Assembly: GCA_017938725.1 (NCBI GenBank) | Contig: JAGBAW010000004.1 | Coordinates: 1 to 46,665 of the forward strand | Source of the DNA: Bacilli bacterium | Lineage (GTDB): Bacteria > Bacillota_I > Bacilli_A > RF39 > UBA660 | Length of the DNA: 46,665 nt | Direction of reading: 5' to 3' | In this document: one piece after another, positions 25,617-34,067 of the stretch | Position numbering within the stretch: position 1 is the first letter of the stretch | How the letters are laid out: each line of letters starts with the position of its first letter | Notes under the pieces: generated by a model | The model's database searches: none | What the model saw: the letters and a program-made list of their open reading frames with translations, nothing else | Told to the model about the DNA's origin: nothing | Position numbers and translations under genes: made by a program

Positions 25617-25660
25617 TTAGCTCACCTATAAGTATTTTTTTCCATTAGTGATTATTTTAT

Positions 25661-25696
25661 GTAAAAAGAAAAGGATCATTTAATGATTCTCTTCTT
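25661..25696 (-). terminator. Intrinsic terminator of the 48-aa membrane protein gene
   Basis: Minus strand: AAGAAGAGAATCATT and AATGATCCTTTTCTT form a stem of about 15 bp with one G-U pair and one mismatch, followed by TTT. It overlaps the stop codon of the small gene. Confidence 0.6.
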
Positions 25697-25841
25697 ACAT
25701 ATTATCTAGCATTTTAGTAACTTCTTTACCAGCCTTAGATACCATCTTTCCTAATTTACCAGATTTATATTGGTCATACATAAATACAGCTCCTGCACCC
25801 ATACCAGCTCCAAGTACCATCATGCCTAGTGCCTTCTTCAT
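25695..25841 (-). CDS. Small YtxH-like membrane protein (48 aa)
   Basis: The ATG at 25841 follows GGAAGGTGA by a few nt. The product is MKKALGMMVLGAGMGAGAVF and then a charged Lys-rich tail with KLGKMVSKAGKEVTKML. A short Gly/Ala/Met-rich hydrophobic helix plus an amphipathic tail resembles YtxH-type stress-associated membrane proteins, but at this length a family call is not safe. It lies between recD2 and the AI-2E gene and has its own terminator. Confidence 0.7.
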   Translation of the reverse strand: MKKALGMMVLGAGMGAGAVFMYDQYKSGKLGKMVSKAGKEVTKMLDNM

Positions 25842-25910
25842 TTTTTTCACCTTCCTAATAATATGTTTTGGCATAAGTAGCCATTTATATTATTATCAAA
25901 TAAAATATAT

Positions 25911-28097
25911 TTATTCATTAATTAAAGATATTAATCTATCCTTTAACATTGTTTTTCTTTCATAATAATTATTATTTCTTATTGAATATATAAATGCTCT
26001 TTCATCGCCAATTATTGTAAGATTATCCTTTGCTCTTGTTACACCCGTGTATATTAGCTTTTTGTATAGCATCATCTTATATGAAAAACAAACTGGTAAA
26101 ATTACTATTTTAAATTCACTACCTTGAGCTTTATGTATACTAATTGCATATGCATGTTTTATTTTATCAAAATCTTTAGGAGTATATTTAACTACCATTT
26201 TATCAAAACTAATATAAAGGGTATTATCCTTAATTGAAGTAATGTATCCAATATCCCCGTTAAATACGTTATTATCAATATCATTTTCAAGCTGCAAAAT
26301 TTTATCATTTTCTCTAAAAATTACATCTTTATTTATTAAATAATTTTGACCAACATCTTTATTGAATACACTTTGAAGTTCTTTATTTAAATTGTCAATA
26401 CCATTTTCTCCTTTATACATAGGTGCTAAAACTTGTATATCAGAAGATGTATAACTTTTTTCAATTGCTTTTTCACATACATTTTTTATAGCTTCTTTTA
26501 TATTATTCTCACATTTTATAAAACTATAATCATCTTTTTTAACTAAGAAATTTTCTGATAGATCATCTTCTTTTATCTCTTTAGCAAGCATTGAAATGTA
26601 TGAATTTTCTCCTTGTCTATAAATATCTGTTAAATATGTTACATTAATCATATCACTATCAATAAGATCTTTTAATATTTTACCAGGTGATACACTTTCA
26701 AGTTGGTTATAATCACCAATAAATACTATTTTTGCATTTTTAGTTAAACCTTTAAGTAGATTATCTAATAATATTGTATCAATCATACTTACTTCATCTA
26801 CTATAACAAAATTTACGTCTGACTTATTTAATTCATTAATTATAAAAGAATTATCTTCCTTATTCCATTTTAAAAATCTATGTATCGTATATGCAGGATA
26901 TAGGCATGATTCACTCATCTTTTTGCTTGCTCTGCCTGTTGGTGCAAGTAACACCAACCTTTTCTGTAATTCATCAAATGTATATCCATTTATTTTTCGA
27001 TATAATTCAACAATAGCTTTTATAATTGTGGTTTTACCTGTACCTGGTGAGCCTGTAATTATACTAAAATTTTTTAATATTGCATTTTTAATTGCTAGCT
27101 TTTGTTTATTATTATATTTAACATTAAAATGAAACTCAAGTGCATCTATATCTTTATCAAAATTTTTATAATTATAATCTTTTTTATTTATTAAATAATA
27201 TATCATATTACTTATATTATTTTCAGCTGTAAAATACTCTTTTAAAAAATATCTATCTTCTTCTATTACAATATGTCCTTCATTTTGAAGTATATTTAGT
27301 ATATCATCAAACATAGATATATCAATTTCATTATTTAAAAATTTACATACATAATTATATACTTCATCAAAGTAAAGGTATGTATCGCCTTTTTGAAAAC
27401 ATATATTTCTCATAGAATATATTATAGATGCACCTATTCTTCTTTGATCATTATCATCTATATTTAAATTTTTTCTTACTGCCTCAATTTTAGAAAAATT
27501 AATGTCCTGCACGTCATACATTAAATTATAAATATTATCATAAATTACACTCATTGTAATATGTTTATACGTATTATATATTTTCATTGAATCCCTAATG
27601 CTAAACCCAATTTTATTAAGTTCAATAATTATATTATAACTTTCATTATATTTACTAAGTGTATCATGGATTTGTTTTGCCTTGGCCTCTTTCATATTAG
27701 GAACCAAAAGTAAATTTTGATAATTTTCTTCTATTAATGATAAAGTATCATTACCTAGGGTTTCAACAATTGATGTAGCTGTTTTTTCACCAACACCTTT
27801 AAATAAATCTCCAGATAAAAATGCAATAATCGCATCTTTTTCTTCTGGCATTACTCTTTCATATTCTTTTACATTATATTGAAATCCATATTTATTATTA
27901 TCTACAAGATTCCCATAAAAAATATATTTTTCATCTAATGTTAATTCATGAAAATATCCAGTAAAGGTCACTATATCATCTATATAATCCTCCATATCAA
28001 TATCATTAGTTTCTTTAACTTTAAAAAGACCAACTATATAATTTTGGTCTGATCTATAAATAAGTCTAAAAAATGTTCCTTTAATATAATTTTTCAT
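25911..28097 (-). CDS. recD2: RecD2 family 5'-3' DNA helicase
   Basis: 728 residues, close to the usual ~740. An N-terminal OB-like domain and a helix-hairpin-helix region (AFLSGDLFKGVGEKTATSIV) distinguish RecD2 from RecD. The SF1B helicase core follows: Walker A TGSPGTGKTT, LLAPTGRASKKMSES, VIVDEVSMIDT, and a late YAISIHKAQGSEF and YTGVTRAK. RecD2 acts in DNA repair and replication-fork maintenance without RecBC. Its place upstream of yrrI-alaS matches yrrC in B. subtilis. Confidence 0.95.
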   Translation of the reverse strand: MKNYIKGTFFRLIYRSDQNYIVGLFKVKETNDIDMEDYIDDIVTFTGYFHELTLDEKYIFYGNLVDNNKYGFQYNVKEYERVMPEEKDAIIAFLSGDLFKGVGEKTATSIVETLGNDTLSLIEENYQNLLLVPNMKEAKAKQIHDTLSKYNESYNIIIELNKIGFSIRDSMKIYNTYKHITMSVIYDNIYNLMYDVQDINFSKIEAVRKNLNIDDNDQRRIGASIIYSMRNICFQKGDTYLYFDEVYNYVCKFLNNEIDISMFDDILNILQNEGHIVIEEDRYFLKEYFTAENNISNMIYYLINKKDYNYKNFDKDIDALEFHFNVKYNNKQKLAIKNAILKNFSIITGSPGTGKTTIIKAIVELYRKINGYTFDELQKRLVLLAPTGRASKKMSESCLYPAYTIHRFLKWNKEDNSFIINELNKSDVNFVIVDEVSMIDTILLDNLLKGLTKNAKIVFIGDYNQLESVSPGKILKDLIDSDMINVTYLTDIYRQGENSYISMLAKEIKEDDLSENFLVKKDDYSFIKCENNIKEAIKNVCEKAIEKSYTSSDIQVLAPMYKGENGIDNLNKELQSVFNKDVGQNYLINKDVIFRENDKILQLENDIDNNVFNGDIGYITSIKDNTLYISFDKMVVKYTPKDFDKIKHAYAISIHKAQGSEFKIVILPVCFSYKMMLYKKLIYTGVTRAKDNLTIIGDERAFIYSIRNNNYYERKTMLKDRLISLINE

Positions 28098-28121
28098 AAT
28101 TCATCACAAAATAATTATAAC

Positions 28122-28149
28122 AAAAAAAGGTATTATTTTAAATACCTTT
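28122..28149 (-). terminator. Terminator of the 31-residue-repeat gene
   Basis: Minus strand: AAAGGTATT, loop, AATACCTTTTTTT. It overlaps the stop codon of the repeat-protein gene and precedes the recD2 start. Confidence 0.8.
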
Positions 28150-29125
28150 AATTAAAATCATAATTACCATATACTAACCTTTTAGGACTTATAATGTCAT
28201 TCAACATATTTCCTTTTGCCTGACTATCAATATTTGATTTACTTATAAAAATGCAAAATTTTTCAATTGTCCCAAATTTTCCAAAAATAATAGAATTATC
28301 TATGTATATAGCATATTTACATATATATTCTGTATTATTAGTTCTAAGTATGGTTTTTCTTAATAGTCTTTTACTTTTTCTACCTAAATTTTTAACATTC
28401 TTACTAAATAAATACATATATTCTGCATCTTTTGTTTTACACATTGCTTTTGTTAAATCATATATGTTATTAGGAACTAGATTTTCCACATTTCTTGCAA
28501 ATTTATATATATATTCTACACTATTTGTTTGACATATTGCTTTTGTTAAATCAATTTTATTTCCCTTATTTAGTTTTTTTACATCAATCGCAAATTGATA
28601 TATATAACACGAGTCTTTTGTCTCACATATAGCCCTTGTTAAATTATTTATAGCACATCTGCTTAAGTTTTTAACATTTTTAGCAAATAAATATATATAT
28701 TTTGCATCCTTTGTTTCACATATTTTATTTGCTAAATCATTTTTATTATATATATTTAATTTTCTAACATCCGTTGCAAAATTATACATAAATTCAGCAT
28801 TGTTTGTTTCACATATTGCTTTTGTTAGGTCATTTATATTATCAGGGCTTATGTTTACAACATCTCTTGCAAATAAAAATATATATAATGGACTTCCCGT
28901 TTCACGTATTGCTTTTGTTAAATCGTCTATATTATACTTACTTAATCTACTTAAAATATTTTTATTTTTAACAAAATTATATATATAATATTCATCTTTA
29001 GTTTTACAAACAGCAGCAACAATCCAGTCAAACTCTATGCTATATAGCTTTTCATTATATTTTTCTATATACCTCATAATATATTCAATATTCATTTTAC
29101 ATATTATTTTAGTTATTAATTTCAT
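28148..29125 (-). CDS. Tandem 31-residue helical-repeat protein
   Basis: 325 residues made largely of tandem repeats with the core LTKAICET-x-x-A-x-YIY-x-FA-x-x-V-x-x-L. The LTKAI-like anchor recurs at 69, 100, 131, 162, 193, 224 and 255, an exact 31-residue period. A degenerate copy near 35-40 and a divergent cap after 260 (TEYICKYAIYIDNS) frame the array. Each unit should form two short helices, giving a solenoid. There is no signal peptide or transmembrane helix. I do not know the function; repeat solenoids usually bind proteins. It lies behind mtaB with a related gene, and a larger relative is on the other side of mtaB. Confidence 0.75.
   Translation of the reverse strand: MKLITKIICKMNIEYIMRYIEKYNEKLYSIEFDWIVAAVCKTKDEYYIYNFVKNKNILSRLSKYNIDDLTKAIRETGSPLYIFLFARDVVNISPDNINDLTKAICETNNAEFMYNFATDVRKLNIYNKNDLANKICETKDAKYIYLFAKNVKNLSRCAINNLTRAICETKDSCYIYQFAIDVKKLNKGNKIDLTKAICQTNSVEYIYKFARNVENLVPNNIYDLTKAMCKTKDAEYMYLFSKNVKNLGRKSKRLLRKTILRTNNTEYICKYAIYIDNSIIFGKFGTIEKFCIFISKSNIDSQAKGNMLNDIISPKRLVYGNYDFN
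28250..29060 (-). repeat. 93-bp tandem coding repeat
   Basis: The 31-codon units above are also similar at the DNA level: on the plus strand TTTCACATATTGCTTTTGTTA-like segments return about every 93 bp. That level of identity suggests recent expansion or homogenisation by slippage or recombination, so copy number may vary between strains. Confidence 0.7.
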
Positions 29126-29162
29126 AATATTGCATCCCCTGTTTCGCCCACAATTATATTCA

Positions 29163-29552
29163 TTAAATGGTCATCTTTAATGCATTTAAACTTTCTAATT
29201 TACAGTTTATAATTTGTCTTTGATCATCACTTATCCATTCAATTATATTCATAAAATATCTTAAGTGTCTATATTCTCCTATTTCTAATATTTTGTTAAA
29301 TAAATCATTTTTATTATTTTCTGTAATCCAACCTACAAATTCTGAAAAGTTAATTAACACATCTACACATTCTAAATAACATACTCTTTTTATAATATGG
29401 TCCTTCATTGGATCAGTAAGAAAAGTAGATTCACAAAATGTTTCATAAATTTTATTTGCATCATCTGTTTTTAATGCATCGTTTACAAAAAGTAATTGTT
29501 TTTTTAAAGATAATTTTTCTTTTATCTTATTTTTAGCAATATTCATATACAT
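29163..29552 (-). CDS. Small helical protein related to the repeat family
   Basis: 129 residues from the ATG at 29552, which follows GAGG by 6 nt and overlaps the 3' end of mtaB; an ATG at 29546 is also possible. Lys-rich N-terminus, all-helical pattern, no transmembrane segment. The stretch YLECVDVLINFSEFVGWITENNKNDLFNKILEIGEYRHLRYFMN has the same helix spacing as the neighbouring repeat protein, with N-N-K-N-D-L and hydrophobic Y/F positions, so it looks like a short, diverged relative. The function is unknown. Confidence 0.6.
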   Translation of the reverse strand: MYMNIAKNKIKEKLSLKKQLLFVNDALKTDDANKIYETFCESTFLTDPMKDHIIKRVCYLECVDVLINFSEFVGWITENNKNDLFNKILEIGEYRHLRYFMNIIEWISDDQRQIINCKLESLNALKMTI

Positions 29553-30834
29553 TTTCTTCCTCAGAGTTAAATATATTATCATTATATGACAATAATTTAA
29601 CCTTTATTATTTTATTTAGATTTTTCTTATCCCCTTTAAACCTTACTTTACCATAATTAGATAAATGACCTATCAAATAACCATTTTCAAAGTTTTCAGT
29701 TAGAACATAATCATAAGTATTAACATATTTTTTATAAAATTCTTCTTTTAAATTTTTACTTATTTTTAATAATTCTTTCACCCTTTGTTTTTTAATATTC
29801 CCATCAATTTGATTACTCATTTTAGAAGCTTTAGTTCCCTCTCTCTTAGAATATGGAAATACATGTAATTCCGCAAATTTTATCTTTTTTATATTTTCCT
29901 TTGTTGTATTAAAGTCTTCATCTGTTTCACTTGGAAAACCTACAATAACATCTGTGGTAATTGCAATATCAGGTCTAATTTTTCTTATTTTATTTATCTT
30001 ATCAATATAATAATTCATATCATATTTTCTATTCATTAATTTTAATATTTTGTCACATCCAGATTGAAGAGGAATATGCAAATGATTTACTATTTTTTTG
30101 CTATTTTTTAAAGTATCAAGAAATTTATCAGTTAATTCTGTTATTTCAATTGATGATATTCTTATTCTTTCAAGACCATCTATTTTTTCTAGTTCCATAA
30201 GTAAATCACTAAAATCATATTCTTTTAAGTCTTGTCCATAATGTCCTGTATGAATACCAGTTAAAACTACTTCTTTATAACCATTTGATGCAAGAGCTTT
30301 TACTTCGCTAATAACTATATTTTTATCTTTACTTCTTACATTTCCTCTTGAATATGGTATTATGCAATAAGAACAATAATTGTTGCATCCATCTTGAATC
30401 TTAACAAAACTCCTTGTATGATTTTCAAACTTATCTAAATACATATCCTCAAATTCACAAGTAGATAAATCGTATATATGCTTATAATTTTTTCTATCTT
30501 TTAAATAAGTTTCTACAAGTTCTACTACCTTATTTTTATCCTTATTTCCAAGTACAATTGATACACCATCAATATCAGATACCACCTCTGGTTTTATTTG
30601 ACTATAGCATCCCATTACAACAATTACAGCATCTTTATTTTTACATGCATTTCTTATAATTTTTCTACTTTTTTGATCACTTGTATTAGTAACTGTACAT
30701 GTATTAATTATATATATATCCGCCTTTTCACTAAAGGGTACTATTTCATAATCTTTCTTTTTAAACTCATTTATTAAATATTCCGTTTCATAGGCATTAA
30801 CTTTGCAACCCAAAGAATAAAATGCTACTTTCAT
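29533..30834 (-). CDS. mtaB: MtaB, tRNA t6A37 methylthiotransferase
   Basis: 433 residues. The N-terminal UPF0004 domain has Cys ligands in SLGCKVNAYE, NTCTVTN and VMGCYSQ. The radical-SAM core has the CxxxCxxC motif in DGCNNYCSYCIIPYSRG. A C-terminal TRAM domain follows. It converts t6A to ms2t6A at position 37 of tRNAs reading ANN codons. It follows rsmE in the ancestral order, but two lineage-specific genes are inserted between them. Confidence 0.96.
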   Translation of the reverse strand: MKVAFYSLGCKVNAYETEYLINEFKKKDYEIVPFSEKADIYIINTCTVTNTSDQKSRKIIRNACKNKDAVIVVMGCYSQIKPEVVSDIDGVSIVLGNKDKNKVVELVETYLKDRKNYKHIYDLSTCEFEDMYLDKFENHTRSFVKIQDGCNNYCSYCIIPYSRGNVRSKDKNIVISEVKALASNGYKEVVLTGIHTGHYGQDLKEYDFSDLLMELEKIDGLERIRISSIEITELTDKFLDTLKNSKKIVNHLHIPLQSGCDKILKLMNRKYDMNYYIDKINKIRKIRPDIAITTDVIVGFPSETDEDFNTTKENIKKIKFAELHVFPYSKREGTKASKMSNQIDGNIKKQRVKELLKISKNLKEEFYKKYVNTYDYVLTENFENGYLIGHLSNYGKVRFKGDKKNLNKIIKVKLLSYNDNIFNSEEENVYEYC

Positions 30835-30876
30835 ATAGAACTCCTTTTCCCAAAAAGAAAATAATATATATAAATA

Positions 30877-32325
30877 TTATTCTGACATATTAATTATTTT
30901 CTTTGTTAATTTTAATTCCCTTTGCTCAATATTTGTTTTGCACTTGAATATTTCACTTTCAATTTCCTTTAATTCATTACTATTATACATATTAGATAAA
31001 AGGATATATTCATACATCTTATATTTATTTTTAAACAATTTATTTATTAATAATGTATCGACAAACAACGCATATAAGCAAATATATTTATAATTAAGAC
31101 TATTTAATACTTTTTTCCTAATTTCTTTTTTAACATCATCAGATAAATTACTAATATTTCTACTAGTCAAATATAAATATTCAATATTATTTAATTCAAT
31201 TAACTTTTTAGCAAGCTTATCAATATCACCAACCGATATTATATCATTCATATTTAAAAGATATAAATATATAACTTTTGGATAGTTACATTCACATATT
31301 TTATTAGTAATTAATTTTATATCATCTTTTATATAGTATTTAGAGTTTGATATTGCAAAATCTAATAATTCAGCAGGAGCAAAATTAGATAATGCTATTT
31401 TTAAATATGATTGTTTATTACTTTCATTTAAATTTTCTATTTTAACCAGGCTAATATCTGTATAACCTATGTTATCAAAATTACATATTGCTTCAAATAT
31501 TTCATTATGAAAGTCAGCATAAGTATCACTATTAAGTGCCTTTATCAAAACATTTTTGTCATTTAATTCACGCAATTTTTTAACTACTAGTGCTAATTCA
31601 TCAGTCGTTAAATTATATTTATTTGGATATTCAAATAATTGATTGCTATCATTCATATTTTTACAGACATTTTCTACTATTTTAATTCTATTTTTATTAT
31701 ACTCTGGTACACGATCTAGGTTAAAATATTCCGCATCAATTTCGTATTGATTTTCAAAAATTAAATCTAATAGTAATGAACATGTTTGCTCATCAATATC
31801 ATTATGATCTAGTAAAGAATGTAAATTTATTACTTTTCGTATCTCATAAATTTTTGATAAAACTAGTTGCGCATCTGTTTTATTAATAAAATCTATATTT
31901 TCAAAAAGAAGTGAAAAATTATTAAACATATCATTATTAATTATTTTATCAATTAATGCAGTATGATAATTATTAAATAAATTGCTAGATAAAGCATCTA
32001 ATTCTAGTCCTATATCATTAAAACTACATACTATTTGTGATAACTGTTCTTTATCTATACACAATCTTTCAATAATATTAAATATACATTCTGACTCATT
32101 TATACCACGCTTCAACATCTCACATAATACATTAATAATATTTTTTTTAGCATCATTATTTAAAATATCAGAAGTAAATTCAACAAATATATTCAATTGA
32201 TCAATTGATATGTTTTTTCCCTTAATCGAACTAGCAATATAGTTTATTTGTGAATTGCTTAGTTCATTTTCATAAATCATATCGTTTACTGCAGCTAAGC
32301 TACGTCTTTTTAATAAAAATTTCAT
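30877..32325 (-). CDS. Large helical-repeat protein of the mtaB island (482 aa)
   Basis: 482 residues, all helical, without a signal peptide or membrane segment. The C-terminal third has repeats like those of the 325-residue protein: ICECNYPKVIYLYLLNMNDI, then LIELNNIEYLYLTSRNISNL, then VLNSLNYKYICLYALFVDTL, about 31-35 residues apart. The N-terminal two thirds have more diverged units (for example VLIKALNSDTYADFHNEIFEAI). GAGAAGGTGGG precedes the ATG, and a TTGAAA-17-TAGTAT promoter lies upstream. The function is unknown; it is probably a binding scaffold. Confidence 0.65.
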   Translation of the reverse strand: MKFLLKRRSLAAVNDMIYENELSNSQINYIASSIKGKNISIDQLNIFVEFTSDILNNDAKKNIINVLCEMLKRGINESECIFNIIERLCIDKEQLSQIVCSFNDIGLELDALSSNLFNNYHTALIDKIINNDMFNNFSLLFENIDFINKTDAQLVLSKIYEIRKVINLHSLLDHNDIDEQTCSLLLDLIFENQYEIDAEYFNLDRVPEYNKNRIKIVENVCKNMNDSNQLFEYPNKYNLTTDELALVVKKLRELNDKNVLIKALNSDTYADFHNEIFEAICNFDNIGYTDISLVKIENLNESNKQSYLKIALSNFAPAELLDFAISNSKYYIKDDIKLITNKICECNYPKVIYLYLLNMNDIISVGDIDKLAKKLIELNNIEYLYLTSRNISNLSDDVKKEIRKKVLNSLNYKYICLYALFVDTLLINKLFKNKYKMYEYILLSNMYNSNELKEIESEIFKCKTNIEQRELKLTKKIINMSE

Positions 32326-32462
32326 ATTAAACCCACCTTCTCATAACTAGTATACTATCACATTTTTATTTTATTTTCAATAACTATTCAAATAATTTTA
32401 TATCCCATGTGGTCCCTGTTTTTTACCGATAATTTTTTATTAAAATAAAAAGCGCCCTTTTT

Positions 32463-33215
32463 TTAATCAAGTTCGCTTCTAAAACTTTTTAATGATCCTA
32501 AAAATTCAATATCTTTTTGCATCTCATCCGTTTCATTATTTTTATTATTTTCAAATGGAAACTCTTCTAAATCAATAAATAATTCAATATCTTCATTTTC
32601 CTTTTTTACTTTTTGAACCCCGTATACTGGAGAGACAATTTGTGATGCTTTAAATTTAGTTGTTTTTGCTTCATTATCAATTTTTACATCTACTTTTTTA
32701 TCTATAGTTTCTTCTTTTATATCCGCCTTTTTATATACAATTTTTTTTGCACCTGCTCTTTTTACAAGTTCATCATAACTAATAATCGCATCTTTTTCTT
32801 GTTCTTCTTCAAAAGTTGTTAAATCAATAGGTTCTTGTTCTAAATTATCTTCTATTAATTTTGAAATTCCCTCTATGGAACTATCTTCATTTATAACTTC
32901 TATAACTTCTATATCCTCTTCATCTTCTTTTACTGATTCAATTTTTTTAATTGATTCTATCTTTTTTTCTATATTTTCAATATTTTTATCATTTTTACTA
33001 ATTTTTATTTGTTTAGTTTCCTTTTTTAGAGCGTCAGAATATCTATTAATATGATTAAATTGTCTATCATATTTTTCATTTTTTCTTTTTGTTATTATAT
33101 TTATAATACAAATGCTTATAAGCATTAACGTAACTAATACAATTAAAAACAGCAGAGTTTGGCTACTTCTATCCATTCTAGAATACATATAAAAAATTGA
33201 ATTAAATTTTTCCAT
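32463..33215 (-). CDS. Membrane-anchored acidic protein with SPVYG motif
   Basis: 250 residues from the ATG at 33215 (AGGTGA site overlapping the rsmE stop). One transmembrane helix at ~19-40 (LLFLIVLVTLMLISICIINII) follows a short N-terminus. The rest is a charged, probably disordered cytoplasmic tail rich in Glu, Lys and Ile. Near residue 190-205 is KFKASQIVSPVYGVQK; F-K-A-S..(I/V)SP(V/I)YG motifs recur in unrelated-looking Bacillota membrane proteins, but I cannot name a function. It is translationally coupled to rsmE. A scaffold or cell-division role is possible but not shown. Confidence 0.6.
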   Translation of the reverse strand: MEKFNSIFYMYSRMDRSSQTLLFLIVLVTLMLISICIINIITKRKNEKYDRQFNHINRYSDALKKETKQIKISKNDKNIENIEKKIESIKKIESVKEDEEDIEVIEVINEDSSIEGISKLIEDNLEQEPIDLTTFEEEQEKDAIISYDELVKRAGAKKIVYKKADIKEETIDKKVDVKIDNEAKTTKFKASQIVSPVYGVQKVKKENEDIELFIDLEEFPFENNKNNETDEMQKDIEFLGSLKSFRSELD

Positions 33216-33220
33216 ATTTT

Positions 33221-33928
33221 TCACCTCATAAACTCATATTTAATTGCACTCATGACAAACATAGGAGCAGTCTCTGCTCTAAGTATTGTACTTCCTAAAG
33301 TAACACTATAAAAATCATTTTTGCACAAAAACTCTTCTTCTAATTCTTCAAGTCCGCCCTCAGGACCAACCACTATAATGATTCTATCACAATTTGTCGA
33401 ATTTTGTAATATATTTTTAACAGTTTTTTTATTTTCTTTTGTACTACACACAATTTTTAAATCATAAGGGATTGAAACTAGCTCTTTTAATTCTAAAATT
33501 CCCTTCACTTTTGGGCATATATTTCTAAATGATTGCTCTGCTGCTTCTTTAGTGATTAAATTCCATCTAGTAATTTTTTTATCCTTCTTAGAGTCCATTT
33601 TAACTTTACTTCTTTTAGCATTATAAAAAATAAATTCATATGCACCAAGCTCTGTACATTTCTGCAATATAAAATCTATTTTCTTTTCCATTAATAATGG
33701 TAATGCAATTGTAATTCTTTTATCTAATTCATTATTGATATTCAACTCTCTTACAATACTATAAGATACATTATCTTTAGTTATTTCATCTATATTACAT
33801 AAAAATATTTTATTATCAGAAACAATTTCTATTTTATCATTTTGTTTCATTCTCATAACATTAATAATATGATGTTTATCACTATTAGAAATATTTAGCT
33901 TATTATCTACTGCAAAATATCTTTGCAT
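33221..33928 (-). CDS. rsmE: RsmE, 16S rRNA m3U1498 methyltransferase
   Basis: 235 residues. The N-terminal PUA-like domain begins MQRYFAVDNKLNISNSDKHHIINVMRM. The C-terminal SPOUT domain carries CTELGAYEFIFYNAKRS, WNLITKEAAEQSFRNICP and IVVGPEGGLEELE, with the knot end LGSTILRAETAPMFVMS. It methylates U1498 of 16S rRNA in the 30S subunit. It follows the heat-shock genes in the ancestral order; prmA, usually between dnaJ and rsmE, is absent here. Confidence 0.95.
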   Translation of the reverse strand: MQRYFAVDNKLNISNSDKHHIINVMRMKQNDKIEIVSDNKIFLCNIDEITKDNVSYSIVRELNINNELDKRITIALPLLMEKKIDFILQKCTELGAYEFIFYNAKRSKVKMDSKKDKKITRWNLITKEAAEQSFRNICPKVKGILELKELVSIPYDLKIVCSTKENKKTVKNILQNSTNCDRIIIVVGPEGGLEELEEEFLCKNDFYSVTLGSTILRAETAPMFVMSAIKYEFMR

Positions 33929-33947
33929 ATATTTATCACCTAGTAAA

Positions 33948-33976
33948 ATTATAAAATATATGTAACATTAAAACAA
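33948..33976 (-). promoter_or_regulatory. rsmE promoter
   Basis: Minus strand: TTGTTT, a 17-nt spacer, TATAAT, about 20 nt before the rsmE start. It is divergent from the promoter region of the plus-strand AAA+ gene. Confidence 0.6.
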
Positions 33977-34011
33977 CAAATTTTACGAACATTTGAATTT
34001 CTTGACAATAT

Positions 34012-34045
34012 TTTACTAGTAAATTTTGTCGCATTTTGGTATACT
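34012..34045 (+). promoter_or_regulatory. Extended -10 promoter and palindrome before the AAA+ gene
   Basis: Plus strand: TGG-TATACT (34037-34045) is an extended -10 box. No -35 is spaced correctly. In its place lies the perfect 12-bp palindrome TTTACTAGTAAA (34012-34023). A factor bound there could activate or repress. The half-site CTAGTAAA recurs beside the rsmE start (33940-33947). Confidence 0.45.
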
Positions 34046-34067
34046 ATTAATATGTGAGGTGTTAAAG

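Noticed and set aside
28250-29060. Regularly spaced repeats resembling a CRISPR array
   Set aside because: The period is 93 bp, matching 31 codons in an intact reading frame, and the repeats are protein-coding. There are no short identical repeats with unique spacers and no cas genes.
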